A stretch of DNA of 64,000 bases from Bradyrhizobium ontarionense (GTDB lineage: Bacteria; Pseudomonadota; Alphaproteobacteria; Rhizobiales; Xanthobacteraceae): positions 4,960,001-5,024,000 of the forward strand of contig NZ_CP088156.1 of assembly GCF_021088345.1 (NCBI RefSeq), written 5' to 3'. This document shows, piece after piece, positions 48,341 through 57,596 of the stretch. The position numbers and the translations under genes are program-made. Each line of letters starts with the position of its first letter. The first letter of the stretch is position 1. The notes beneath the pieces were generated by a model. The model did no database searches and was not told where the DNA came from. It was given only the letters and a program-made list of their open reading frames with translations.

Positions 48341-49264
48341 ATGCGCATTCTCGTCGTCGGCGCCGGCGCCATCGGCGGCTATTTCGGTGGCCGGCTGCTG
48401 CAGTCCGGCGCTGATGTCACCTTCCTGGTCAGGCCGCGGCGCGCGGCCGAGTTGGCCAGTGCCGGCCTCGTGATCCGCAGCCCCGCTGGCGACGTTACGC
48501 TCGCCCATCCGCCGACCGTGCAGGCCGACAGCCTGAAGCAGCACTTCGACGTCGTGCTGCTGAGCTGCAAGGCCTACGACCTCGACGATGCCATCAGCTC
48601 GTTCGCGCCGGCCGTGGGTCCGAACACCGCGATCATCCCGCTGCTCAACGGCATGAAGCACCTCGACGTGCTCGAAGCCAGGTTCGGTCGCGAGCGCGTG
48701 CTCGGCGGGCTCTGCGCCATCGCGGCAACCCTGAACGAGAAGCGCGAGGTGGTGCAGCTGCAGCCGATGCAGTCGCTTGGCTTCGGCGAGCGCGACGGCG
48801 GATCGTCCGAGCGCGTCCGCGCGATCTTCGAGATTTTCCAGCGCGGGAATTTCAATGCGTCGGCCAGCGAGCACGTCATGCAGGACATGTGGGAGAAGTG
48901 GGTGTTCCTGGCCTCGCTCGCTGCATCGACCACGCTGATGCGCGCACCGGTCGGCGTGATTCTGACCGCGCCCGGCGGCAAGGACTTTCTGCTCGGCATG
49001 CTCGACGAATGCAGCGCCACCGCCGCGGCCGCCGGCTACGCCCCAGCCGGCGCCTTCTTCCAGCGCGTCTCCGGGATGATCACCGCAGAGGGATCGCCGA
49101 TGACCGCGTCGATGTTCCGCGACCTCCGCGCCGGTCTTCCGGTCGAGGCCGATCATGTCATCGGCGATCTCGTCGCGCGCGCCGATGCCGCCAAGGTGCC
49201 GGTGCCGCGGCTGCGCATCGCCTATACGCAGCTCAAGGTCTACGAGGCGCAGCGGGGCAAGTAG
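48341..49264 (+). CDS. panE: 2-dehydropantoate 2-reductase family protein
   Basis: This 307-residue NADPH-dependent enzyme resembles ketopantoate reductase (pantothenate synthesis). It begins MRILVVGAGAIGGYFGGRLLQSGADVTFLVR (NADP loop) and contains LLSCKAYDLDDAI and ALLNGMKHLD-like sequence (IIPLLNGMKHLDVLEARFG). The C-terminal helical domain has KWVFLASLAASTTLMR with the likely catalytic Lys, and SPMTASMFRDLRAGLPVEADHVIGDL. The family includes paralogues with other substrates, so the symbol is tentative. CGGAGAGA precedes the ATG. Confidence 0.88.
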   Translation: MRILVVGAGAIGGYFGGRLLQSGADVTFLVRPRRAAELASAGLVIRSPAGDVTLAHPPTVQADSLKQHFDVVLLSCKAYDLDDAISSFAPAVGPNTAIIPLLNGMKHLDVLEARFGRERVLGGLCAIAATLNEKREVVQLQPMQSLGFGERDGGSSERVRAIFEIFQRGNFNASASEHVMQDMWEKWVFLASLAASTTLMRAPVGVILTAPGGKDFLLGMLDECSATAAAAGYAPAGAFFQRVSGMITAEGSPMTASMFRDLRAGLPVEADHVIGDLVARADAAKVPVPRLRIAYTQLKVYEAQRGK

Positions 49265-49336
49265 CTGTCATCCTCCGCGTCGCCCTGGAACTGGCCGAGC
49301 CGACACCTCGGTCAGTCAAGATGCCGCCGCACACGC

Positions 49337-49493
49337 CGCTGTCGTCCCGGCCTTGAGCCGGGACCCACTCAGCTCAGCGGCCATGATGATGCGGGCCACT
49401 GTCAGCAACGTCCCTCGATAGCTTCCGCGGTATGGGTCCCGGATCGGCGCCCACCGACGCTTTGCGTCGGCAGGCTTGTCCGGGACGACAGCG
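49337..49493. repeat. Palindromic intergenic repeat, 157 bases
   Basis: CGCTGTCGTCCCGG (49337-49350) and CCGGGACGACAGCG (49480-49493) are exact 14-bp inverted arms. Inside, AGCCGGGACCCA and TGGGTCCCGGAT pair again around a spacer. It fills the gap between panE and the cytochrome gene. Confidence 0.8.
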
Positions 49494-49514
49494 CGTGCTG
49501 GGCTGCGGTGTGAA

Positions 49515-50090
49515 CTACAAATGCGCCAGGTAGTGCGCGAGCGCGGTGATCTCCTCGGCACTCAACGGATAGGCAACATCCGTCATGGCCGCCTGGCTGC
49601 CGCCGACGCGCTGGCCACTCTTGTAGTCGTGCAGCGCCTTGACGAGATATTCCTCGCGCTGTCCGGCGAGCCGCGCCACGCCCTTGGTGCCAGCATAGCT
49701 GTCGAGATGGCATGAAGCGCAGCGGCGACCGGCAGCCGCCTGGGCACCTTTCGCCGAAAGGTCCGGATTGTCGTCAGGCGGGGACTGGGCCGGCTTCAGC
49801 GAGGCAAAATAGGCGCCGAGATTGCGGATATCCTCGTTGTTCAATTGCTCGATGATCGGCTTCATCGCCTCGTTCTTGCGCGTGCCGGCCCGGAAGAACA
49901 CGAGCTGCCATTGGATGAACTGATCCTGCTGGCCGGCAAGCGAGGGAATGTTCTCGGTCTGCGAGATGCCGTTGTCGCCGTGACATCCGATGCAGAGCTC
50001 CGCCTTCGCCTTGCCGGCGGCGACATCGGCACCGTGGGCCGGCAGCGCCGGAAGCACGAGCGTCAGCACGGCCGCCACGGCATGGCGCAT
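49515..50090 (-). CDS. Diheme c4-type cytochrome c
   Basis: This periplasmic protein (191 residues with the start at 50090) has a signal peptide, MRHAVAAVLTLVLPALPAHG, and two class I cytochrome c domains with heme motifs CIGCH (about residues 34-38) and CASCH. Methionines suited as axial ligands are in RKNEAMKPI and QAAMTDVA. It lies downstream of a PQQ-type sugar dehydrogenase gene on the same strand and could be its electron acceptor (inference). An alternative start is at 50111. Confidence 0.88.
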   Translation of the reverse strand: MRHAVAAVLTLVLPALPAHGADVAAGKAKAELCIGCHGDNGISQTENIPSLAGQQDQFIQWQLVFFRAGTRKNEAMKPIIEQLNNEDIRNLGAYFASLKPAQSPPDDNPDLSAKGAQAAAGRRCASCHLDSYAGTKGVARLAGQREEYLVKALHDYKSGQRVGGSQAAMTDVAYPLSAEEITALAHYLAHL

Positions 50091-50210
50091 TCTATGATTC
50101 CCTGGATTCATCGCGGGGGTTCGAGCTCCCATCAATTGATTATCGCGCGGGCTGCGCCCGACATCGGCGAGCACGTTGCGGCACGCCGCCTTTTCGTCAA
50201 CGCAAAGCCC

Positions 50211-50256
50211 TGAAAAGAGTTGGGGCTGCGGCCGCCCTCAGGCAGCGCGCAGCCCC
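50211..50256 (-). terminator. Terminator-like hairpin after the sugar dehydrogenase gene
   Basis: GGGGCTGCG (50222-50230) and CGCAGCCCC (50248-50256) form a 9-bp stem with a 17-base loop. On the minus strand it is followed by AACTCTTTTC. This could attenuate transcription between the dehydrogenase and cytochrome genes. Confidence 0.5.
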
Positions 50257-50270
50257 GCTTTCTCAATCGT

Positions 50271-51548
50271 TCACTTCTTCTCGTAGCTGATGCGATAGAT
50301 CGCACCGGCCCAATCGTCCGCCACCAGGATCGAGCCGTCCTTGGCCATCACGATATCGTCGGGACGGCCGAGATAGCCCTGGTCGCCTTCGATGAAGCCG
50401 GAGGCGAACACCTCCTGCTTGGCGTCCTTGCCGTCGGGACCGACGATCACGCGCATGATCCGGGCGCCCTGGTACTTGTGCCGGTTCCAGGAGCCGTGCT
50501 CGGCGATCAGGATGTTGTTCTTATACTCCGCCGGGAACTGGTCGCCGGTGTAGAACTTCATCCCGAGCGGCGCGACGTGCGCCCCGAGATTCAGCACCGG
50601 AGGCGTGAACTCCGAGCACTTGTGGCCCATCGCGAATTTCGGATCCGGCAGGTCACCCTGATGGCAATAGGGATAGCCGAAATGCTCGCCGATCTTCGAG
50701 ATCATGTTGAGCTTGTCGCTCGGCAGGTCGTCGCTGACCCAGTCGCGCGCATTTTCCGTGAACCAGTATTTGCCGGTGCGCGGATCGACGTCGCCGCCGA
50801 CGCTGTTGCGCACGCCGAGCGCATAGACCTCGGCATTGCCGGTGCGCGGATCGACACGGCGGATCTGCGACACGGATGTCGGCGGGATGCCGATGTTGAA
50901 GGGCGGCCCGAACGGAAGATAGAACCAGCCGTCCTTGTCGACGGCGATGTATTTCCAGCCATGCGCGGCGTAGGACGGCATGTCGTCATAGACGACCTTG
51001 CCCTGGCCGAGATTGTCGACATTGGCCTCGGCGTTCTCGTACTTGATCAGCTTGTCGACTGCGATCACGTAGAGATTGCCGTCCTGGAAGGCGAGACCGG
51101 TCGGCATGTTGAGGCCCTTCAGGACTGTCTTGACCTCGCGCTTGCCACTCTTGTCGCTGATCGCATAGACGTTGCCGAGACCGAACGAGCCCACGAACAG
51201 CGTGCCCTTGTCACCCCAGGCCATCTGCCGTGCAGCGAGCACGCCCGAGGCCCATACCTCCATCTTGAAGCCGTCCGGCAGCTTCACCTTCTTGACGATA
51301 TCGGCGAGCTCGGCGTCCGACGCGCCGGTCGGCGGACCGGATGGCGGCGCCAGTCCCTTCTGGGCCTCGGTCTCATCACCAAGGAACCAGTCGTCCGGCG
51401 GATGGGTCCAGAATTCCTTGGTGCCGGATTCGTATTTCTTCAAACCCTTGCCCTGGTCGGGCTGCTGCTGCGCGCCGGCCAAGCTGGTGCCGGCGAGAAG
51501 ACCGATCGTTGCAAGCGCAAGAATGCTTTGGTGAAAAGCCGATGTCAT
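50271..51548 (-). CDS. PQQ-dependent sugar dehydrogenase (sorbosone dehydrogenase-like)
   Basis: This 425-residue periplasmic protein has a signal peptide (MTSAFHQSILALATIGLLAG..., cut near AGA) and a six-bladed beta-propeller of the soluble glucose/sorbosone dehydrogenase class. Typical sequences are PDGFKMEVWASGVLAARQMAWGDKGTLFVG, LNMPTGLAFQDGNLYVI, GVRNSVGGDVDPRTGKYWFTENARDW and ILIAEHGSWNRHKYQGARIM. The last contains a conserved Arg-rich PQQ pocket. It oxidises an aldose or related sugar and passes electrons to a cytochrome, possibly the one encoded next. No PQQ-synthesis genes are in view. Confidence 0.9.
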   Translation of the reverse strand: MTSAFHQSILALATIGLLAGTSLAGAQQQPDQGKGLKKYESGTKEFWTHPPDDWFLGDETEAQKGLAPPSGPPTGASDAELADIVKKVKLPDGFKMEVWASGVLAARQMAWGDKGTLFVGSFGLGNVYAISDKSGKREVKTVLKGLNMPTGLAFQDGNLYVIAVDKLIKYENAEANVDNLGQGKVVYDDMPSYAAHGWKYIAVDKDGWFYLPFGPPFNIGIPPTSVSQIRRVDPRTGNAEVYALGVRNSVGGDVDPRTGKYWFTENARDWVSDDLPSDKLNMISKIGEHFGYPYCHQGDLPDPKFAMGHKCSEFTPPVLNLGAHVAPLGMKFYTGDQFPAEYKNNILIAEHGSWNRHKYQGARIMRVIVGPDGKDAKQEVFASGFIEGDQGYLGRPDDIVMAKDGSILVADDWAGAIYRISYEKK

Positions 51549-51934
51549 CGCTTCACTCCCATGAGGCAGCTCGTTTGGCTGCGTCTATTTCTTCAGAACG
51601 TATTTGAAGACGTCCTTTGGCCGGCCACCTCAAGTGGTCCTGCTCGAAAATGGTAGCACATCCTGAGCGGCTGAGAAGCGGATTGCAGTCAAGTTTGCGC
51701 TAAGCTCGCGACGCACCGCGCCACTCATCTCATGCCGCGCGATCATGCACGCTCTCGCAGCGCATGACGGCTGCCGCGCGACACTGCCGTGCGGCCATGC
51801 GCTGTATTCATATGCACCGATCGATGGGGCGATTGGCGCGCGCATGAACAGCCGATAGGATCGGTACAAATTGCCCGGAGAGCTGCGACACGTTCACCGT
51901 GCGGCAATGAGTTCGTCTCGAAACAGGATCGTTG
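51549..51934. other. Divergent intergenic region, sugar dehydrogenase / amidase
   Basis: About 385 bases with no convincing gene. The region should hold both promoters. A small open frame on the minus strand (51630-51869) has no recognisable features and no ribosome-binding site. No repeat of the families above was seen. Confidence 0.4.
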
Positions 51935-53281
51935 ATGTCCGACCACTTCGTTCTGCCAACGCCGCAGGCCGGCGCCGGCGTTCTCGAACTGTTGCGGCAG
52001 TTCCCAGCCGACCCGGCGGCGGCGGCCAGTTACAGCGCGGAATGCCTGAAAAAGACGCAGGCGATCGAACCGCAGCTGAAGGCGTTCGAATATCTGCCAA
52101 GGGATGTCACGGCAAAGACCGGTCCGCTGGGCGGAATTCCAGTTGCCATCAAGGACATCATCGCGACGTCGGACATGCCGACCACCAACGGCTCCGCGAT
52201 CTATCGTGATCATGTGCCGGCGTCCGACGCCTGGGTGGTCGAGCGGCTGCGCAATCTCGGCGCCACGATCTTCGGCAAGACGGTCTCGACCGAGTTCGCC
52301 TGGCGGCATCCCGGACCAACCGTCAATCCCTGGAACCCGGCACACACACCGGGCGGCTCATCGTCCGGCTCGGCCGCAGCCGTTGCGGCCGGGCTCGTGC
52401 CGCTGGCGCTTGGCACGCAGACGCTCGGCTCCGTGATCCGCCCCGCCGCCTTCAACGGCGTGGTCGGCTTCAAGCCGAGCTTTGGCGCGATCCCCCGCGT
52501 CGGCGTGCATCCGCTCAGCCCGTCACTCGATCACGTCGGATTCTTTGCGCGCCGCGTTGACGACGCAGCCTTCGCGCTCTCTCTGCTCGCCGGCACCAGC
52601 GAGGGCGACATGCACGGCCGACCGCTGCCGGGCTTTGTGGTCGACATCAATCAGGGAATTGCACCTCTCGCCAGGCCGCGACTCGCGGTCGCGCGCTTTG
52701 CCAAGTGGGAGCGCGCCGAGGCCGAGCAGAAGGCGGTGTTCGAGGCGGCCGTCGACAAGCTTCGCGGCGCCGGTGCGGTGATCGAGGACATCGCGCTGAC
52801 CGAGCTCGACGCCGTCCATTGGGACGCGATCACGACGATCATGCTGAGCGAGGCGACAACCATCTTCTCCGGCCTGATCGCGCGTTATCCCGACCGCGTC
52901 AGCGATGTGATGAAAAGCCATGTCGAAAGTGGGCGGGCCAAGACGGCGATGGAGTATCTGGCTGCCAAGGCGGCACAGGCTGCGCGACAGAAGGCGCTTG
53001 CCGCTGAGCTCGACGGGTTCGATGCGGTGCTCACCTTGCCGGCTTTCGGCGAAGCGCCGCGCGGCCTCGATTGGACCGGGGACGCCGAATATTGCGCGCC
53101 GTGGACCTTCGTCGGGGCACCGGCAGTCTCCCTGCCTGCAGGGTTTGGACGGAACGGACTTCCGCTCGGCCTCCAGATCACCGGTCGCACCCGCGACGAC
53201 GTCCACATCCTTCGCGTGGCAAAATGGGTGGAGGCGGTGCTGGCCTTCGATCCCGGCGTCCCGCTCCTGGCAAGCCGGTAA
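51935..53281 (+). CDS. Amidase signature family hydrolase
   Basis: This 448-residue cytoplasmic enzyme hydrolyses an amide of unknown identity. The Ser-cisSer-Lys triad is visible: K73 in GIPVAIKDII, the serine-rich loop GGSSSGSAAAVAAGL (about residues 140-154) and nucleophile S166 in TQTLGSVIRPAAFNG. The C-terminal part has APWTFVGAPAVSLPAGF. GatA is excluded by the lack of gatB/gatC neighbours and by sequence. I start at the ATG at 51935, one codon after a TTG. Confidence 0.93.
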   Translation: MSDHFVLPTPQAGAGVLELLRQFPADPAAAASYSAECLKKTQAIEPQLKAFEYLPRDVTAKTGPLGGIPVAIKDIIATSDMPTTNGSAIYRDHVPASDAWVVERLRNLGATIFGKTVSTEFAWRHPGPTVNPWNPAHTPGGSSSGSAAAVAAGLVPLALGTQTLGSVIRPAAFNGVVGFKPSFGAIPRVGVHPLSPSLDHVGFFARRVDDAAFALSLLAGTSEGDMHGRPLPGFVVDINQGIAPLARPRLAVARFAKWERAEAEQKAVFEAAVDKLRGAGAVIEDIALTELDAVHWDAITTIMLSEATTIFSGLIARYPDRVSDVMKSHVESGRAKTAMEYLAAKAAQAARQKALAAELDGFDAVLTLPAFGEAPRGLDWTGDAEYCAPWTFVGAPAVSLPAGFGRNGLPLGLQITGRTRDDVHILRVAKWVEAVLAFDPGVPLLASR

Positions 53282-53381
53282 CACTTGAAAGACTTGAAGA
53301 GCGGACCCTGCCTTGCGCCGCAACGGCCATCTGCGACAAAGCCCAGTGGCGGCTTGTCCGCCGGCGCTGTAAAACCTTCGC

Positions 53382-54686
53382 ATGACCGTCACAGATATCG
53401 CGAGCAGAACCTACAATCACGGCTGGCGCCTCGATCCGATCGTGCGCAGCCTGCTCGACACCGATTTCTACAAGCTGTTGATGCTACAGATGATTCGGGA
53501 ATTCTACCCGGATCAGAAGGTGACCTTCTCGGTGATCAACCGCACCAGGCGGGTACGGCTCGGCGACGTCATCGACGAGGGCGAATTGCGGGCGCAGCTC
53601 GATCATGCCCGCACCATCCGCTTCGCCAAGAAGGAGCTGATCTGGCTTGCCGGTAATACGTTCTACGGCAAGACCCACATGTTCTCGCCGGATTTCATCG
53701 CCTGGCTCGCGAACTTTCGCCTGCCCGAATACGAGCTGCACAAGGCCGACGGCCAGTACGAGCTGCATTTCCACGGACCCTGGGCCCATACCACGATGTG
53801 GGAGATCCCGGCGCTCGCCATCGTCAACGAGCTGCGCTCGCGCCAGGCCATGAAGGGCCAGCGCCGGTTTGCGCTCGACGTGCTGTTCGCCCGCGCCAAG
53901 GCCAAGCTGTGGGCCAAGGTCGAACGGCTGCGCAAGCTGGAGGGGCTGCGCCTGTCGGATTTCGGCACGCGCCGGCGCCACGGCTTCCTGTGGCAGCGCT
54001 GGTGCGTCGAAGCCGTGAAGGAGGGCCTGGGCCCGTCCTTCACCGGCACCTCGAACGTGCTGCTTGCGATGGACAACGATCTCGAAGCCATCGGCACCAA
54101 TGCCCATGAGCTGCCGATGGTCGCCGCCGCGCTCGCCAAGGACGATGATGAGCTGCGCGTCGCGCCCTATCGCATCCTCGACCAATGGCGCCAGACCTAT
54201 GCCGGCAACCTGCTGATCGCGCTGCCCGACGCGTTCGGCACCAAGGCGTTCCTGCGCGATGCGCCGGATTGGGTCGCGGACTGGACCGGCTTTCGTCCCG
54301 ACAGCGCGCCGCCGATCGAAGCCGGCGAAGAGATCATCGCATGGTGGAAGTCGAAGGGGCGCGATCCCCGGCAGAAGCTCTTGGTGTTCTCCGATGCGAT
54401 GGATGTCGAATCGATCGAGCAGATCCATCACCGCTTCGCCGACCGGGTGCGGCTGTCGTTCGGCTGGGGCACCAATCTCACCAACGATTTCGTCGGCTGC
54501 ATGCCGGACGGGTCGGCCGATCTCGATCCGATTTCGCTGGTCTGCAAGGTCACCTCGGCGGATGGCCACCCCGCGGTGAAGCTGTCCGACAACCCGGAAA
54601 AGGCCACCGGCAATCCGGACGAGATCGCCCGCTATCTGCGCGTGTTCGGCGATGCCGGCCGGGTGCGGACGCCGGTGGTCGTCTGA
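53382..54686 (+). CDS. pncB: Nicotinate phosphoribosyltransferase
   Basis: This enzyme salvages nicotinate by making nicotinate mononucleotide with PRPP and ATP in NAD synthesis. The protein has 434 residues, typical for PncB. Signatures are [15 protein letters not shown] at the N terminus, [24 protein letters not shown] and [13 protein letters not shown] with [11 protein letters not shown]. It follows the amidase gene by about 100 bases; a nicotinamidase-like link is tempting but the amidase family is different. Confidence 0.96.
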   Translation: MTVTDIASRTYNHGWRLDPIVRSLLDTDFYKLLMLQMIREFYPDQKVTFSVINRTRRVRLGDVIDEGELRAQLDHARTIRFAKKELIWLAGNTFYGKTHMFSPDFIAWLANFRLPEYELHKADGQYELHFHGPWAHTTMWEIPALAIVNELRSRQAMKGQRRFALDVLFARAKAKLWAKVERLRKLEGLRLSDFGTRRRHGFLWQRWCVEAVKEGLGPSFTGTSNVLLAMDNDLEAIGTNAHELPMVAAALAKDDDELRVAPYRILDQWRQTYAGNLLIALPDAFGTKAFLRDAPDWVADWTGFRPDSAPPIEAGEEIIAWWKSKGRDPRQKLLVFSDAMDVESIEQIHHRFADRVRLSFGWGTNLTNDFVGCMPDGSADLDPISLVCKVTSADGHPAVKLSDNPEKATGNPDEIARYLRVFGDAGRVRTPVVV

Positions 54687-54795
54687 ACAGACGCCGATAA
54701 ATTTGATTTCTTGCCGACAATTCTTGTTCCTGCTTTGTTCGACTTGCGGTAAAATCAGGACGAACACGCAAACCGAGTGGCAGGAGATCGTTGGC

Positions 54796-56229
54796 ATGCG
54801 TCGGGTGATCGGCCAAGTCGAACAGCTGTTGTCTGCAAGCATCCTCGTCGTCGTCGCCATCCTGACCATGACGGGACCTGCCGCGGCCGACAAGCGCGTG
54901 GCGCTGGTGATCGGCAACTCCATCCACGAACGCGCGCCGCTGCTGGACGAGCCCGCCGCCGACGCGCGGCTGCTCGCCGACCGGCTCGCGCAGCTCGGCT
55001 TCACCGTGAGTGGGGGCGCCGCGCAGATCGACGTCGATAAAAAGGGGTTTGATCGTGCACTCGCAGAGTTCAGGGGACGGATCGCCGACGCCGATGTCGC
55101 ATTGATCTACTACGCGGGCTATGGCCTCAATCTGAACGGCGCCAACTATCTCGTCCCGATCGACGCGGCGCCGACCAAAGCCGCCGACCTCGACACCGAG
55201 CTGCGCGATCTCAATGCGGTCTTGCGCGAGATGGATGGATCGAGCCGGCGGCAGAACGTAGTCATCCTCGACGCATTCCGGTCCAATCCGTTCGAAGCGC
55301 GCGGCATCGCGGGTCTCGCGGCAGGCCTTGCACCGATGCGTGTACCCGCGCGCACCATGATGTCGTTTGCCGCACAGCCAGGGACGGTTGGTCAGCGCGG
55401 GCCAGACGGTCATGGTGTGTTCGCCGCCGCGCTTGCCGAGGCGCTGCAGCAGACCGATAAGCATCTGATCGAGATCTTCAATCAGACCGACTTGGCGGTG
55501 GAGCGCCTCACCAAGGGGACTCAGCAGCCATTCGTGATGTTCACCCTGATCGACGGCGGCACGCAGTGGAGCCCCATCGCGTCGAAGCCCGCGACGCCGG
55601 TCGCGAGCCAGCCCAACCTTCTGGCAGGCACAACGCCTGCCCAGCCGGGTGAGAGCGCCGCACAGGATGCCCGCACGGCTGGTCTTGCCGTTCTCTATGA
55701 CGAGGATCCGACGGACCCGAAAGGCCGGCGCTATCCCGGCTCGGTCACCTGGCGGACCGAGACGATCAAGGACGCACAGACCGGCGCGTCCACACTGGTG
55801 ATCCGTGCCGATATCGATGTTCCCGAGCGCAAGATGAAACTGACCATTCAGCTGCGCCAGAATCGCGATCCGAGCATGCCGGCCAGCCATATTGCCGATG
55901 TGACTTTCAGACTTGGCCCAGACTTTCCCGGCGGTGGCGTCAGCAGCCTGCCCGGCATCCTGATGAAGAGCGATGAAAAATCGCGCGGCACGCCGCTCGC
56001 GGGGCTCGCCGTGAAGGTGACGGAAGGCTCGTTCCTGGTCGGGCTCTCGAACGTCGTGGCGGACCGCGAGCGCAACGAGCAGCTGCTTGGCGGGCGGGAA
56101 TGGTTCGACATTCCGCTCGTCTACATGAATCAGCGCCGAGGGATCCTCGCGATCGCCAAAGGTCCGAGCGGCGACAAAGCATTCGCCGAGGCGTTCGCGG
56201 CGTGGGACAGGCCCGTGGCGGGCAAATGA
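54796..56229 (+). CDS. Exported caspase-fold protein lacking both catalytic residues
   Basis: This 477-residue protein has a signal peptide or anchor (LLSASILVVVAILTMTGPAAA, residues 11-31) and a peptidase C14 (caspase-like) domain: KRVALVIGNSIHERAPLL, DARLLADRLAQLGFTV and ADVALIYYAGYGLNLNGANYLVPID. In active homologues the motif is YYAGHG and later LDACR. Here they are YYAGY109G and LDAF161RSNPF, so the catalytic His and Cys are both replaced. The C-terminal domain (about residues 300-477) is beta-rich and ends in a helix (DKAFAEAFAAWDR). It may act as a scaffold or sensor. The ATG at 54796 has AGGAG 9 bases upstream. Confidence 0.85.
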   Translation: MRRVIGQVEQLLSASILVVVAILTMTGPAAADKRVALVIGNSIHERAPLLDEPAADARLLADRLAQLGFTVSGGAAQIDVDKKGFDRALAEFRGRIADADVALIYYAGYGLNLNGANYLVPIDAAPTKAADLDTELRDLNAVLREMDGSSRRQNVVILDAFRSNPFEARGIAGLAAGLAPMRVPARTMMSFAAQPGTVGQRGPDGHGVFAAALAEALQQTDKHLIEIFNQTDLAVERLTKGTQQPFVMFTLIDGGTQWSPIASKPATPVASQPNLLAGTTPAQPGESAAQDARTAGLAVLYDEDPTDPKGRRYPGSVTWRTETIKDAQTGASTLVIRADIDVPERKMKLTIQLRQNRDPSMPASHIADVTFRLGPDFPGGGVSSLPGILMKSDEKSRGTPLAGLAVKVTEGSFLVGLSNVVADRERNEQLLGGREWFDIPLVYMNQRRGILAIAKGPSGDKAFAEAFAAWDRPVAGK

Positions 56230-56267
56230 CCCGGCGGATCAACTGAGCGGAGGCGGAGGAGAGAATT

Positions 56268-56342
<75 letters not shown>

Positions 56343-56630
56343 ATCCGTGCCGCCTGGGCAGCTTGGCCGCCAGCGACGGGCAGACCTATGCCAAATGCCG
56401 CGGCTGAATGCAACAGGTCTGAGACAGGTTTCGTGCAGGGACGGCCCTCTATTTGGGCCGGCGAGGCGGTCAGACGGCGTCCAAACCTGCCGATTGGTGG
56501 CCTGCGGCGGGAAGCGATTGAAATTTCCCCAGGGACCGCCACTTAGAGTCAAAGAAACCGTGTATTGAGGCGCGACGGCGGCCGGGTTCCGGCCCGCCGC
56601 CAATTCCAGCTTTTTCGGACGAGGATCCCC

Positions 56631-57551
56631 GTGACCATTGTTGAGCAGGGCGGCGGAGCGGCGCCGCAGGTGCCGGATCTGATCAAGGACACCACGACCC
56701 AGACCTTCGTGAAGGACGTCATCGAGGAATCGAAGCGCCAGCCGGTCCTGATCGACTTCTGGGCGCCGTGGTGCGGACCATGCAAACAGCTGACCCCGAT
56801 CTTGGAAAAGGCCGTCAAGGCCGCCAAGGGCAAGGTCAAGCTGGTCAAGATGAACATCGACGAGCATCCGGCCATCCCCGGCCAGATGGGCATCCAGTCG
56901 ATCCCGGCCGTGATCGCCTTCGTCGGCGGCCGGCCGGCTGACGGCTTCATGGGCGCCGTCCCGGAGAGCCAGATCACTGCCTTCATCGAGAAGCTGACCA
57001 AGGGCGTCCCCGGAGCCGGCGAGCCCGATATCGCCGAGATCATCAAGGAAGCCGAAGCGGTCCTGGCCGAAGGCGACGCCGCCGGCGCTGCAGAAATCTA
57101 TGCCGAAGTGCTCGCGATCGACGCCACCAACATTGTGGCGATCGCCGGGCTGGCCAAATGCCAGGTCGAACTCGGTGCGATCGAGGACGCCAAGCAGACG
57201 CTCGCCATGGTGCCCGAAGCCAAGCGCAACGATTCGGCGGTCTCCGCGGTGCAGGTCGCGATCGATCTGGCCGAGCAGGCACAGTCGCTGGGGCCAATCG
57301 GCGAGCTCGAACAGAAGGTCGCCGCCAATCCGCTCGACCATCAGGCGCGTTTTGATCTGGCCACCGCGCTGAACGCCGCGGGCAAGCGCAAGGAAGCCAC
57401 CGACCAGTTGCTCGATATCATCAAGCGTGATCGTAAATGGAACGAGGATGGCGCGCGCAAGCAGCTCGTGCAGTTCTTCGAAGCCTGGGGCGGCGCCGAT
57501 GAGGCCACCATCGAAGGCCGCAAACGCTTGTCGACGATCCTGTTTTCGTAA
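56631..57551 (+). CDS. Thioredoxin-TPR protein of the YbbN/CnoX family
   Basis: This 306-residue cytoplasmic protein combines an N-terminal thioredoxin domain (about residues 15-125) with a C-terminal TPR-like helical region that mediates binding to client proteins. It has the active-site motif W-C48-G-P-C51 intact, unlike E. coli YbbN (SxxC), so it may be a true reductase. C-terminal signatures are ATALNAAGKRKEATDQLLDIIKRDR and LVQFFEAWG. The GTG at 56631 follows GGACGAGG. The LON-domain gene begins 45 bases downstream, so they probably form an operon concerned with protein quality control. Confidence 0.92.
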   Translation: MTIVEQGGGAAPQVPDLIKDTTTQTFVKDVIEESKRQPVLIDFWAPWCGPCKQLTPILEKAVKAAKGKVKLVKMNIDEHPAIPGQMGIQSIPAVIAFVGGRPADGFMGAVPESQITAFIEKLTKGVPGAGEPDIAEIIKEAEAVLAEGDAAGAAEIYAEVLAIDATNIVAIAGLAKCQVELGAIEDAKQTLAMVPEAKRNDSAVSAVQVAIDLAEQAQSLGPIGELEQKVAANPLDHQARFDLATALNAAGKRKEATDQLLDIIKRDRKWNEDGARKQLVQFFEAWGGADEATIEGRKRLSTILFS

Positions 57552-57596
57552 CCCGGCCCCGGCGCAGCGCGCGCTTCGGCGGACACGAGGTATCGC

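Noticed and set aside
51935..54686. Amidase plus pncB considered as a nicotinamide salvage operon
   Set aside because: The amidase is of the amidase-signature family, not the isochorismatase-type nicotinamidase family, so the link is only proximity.
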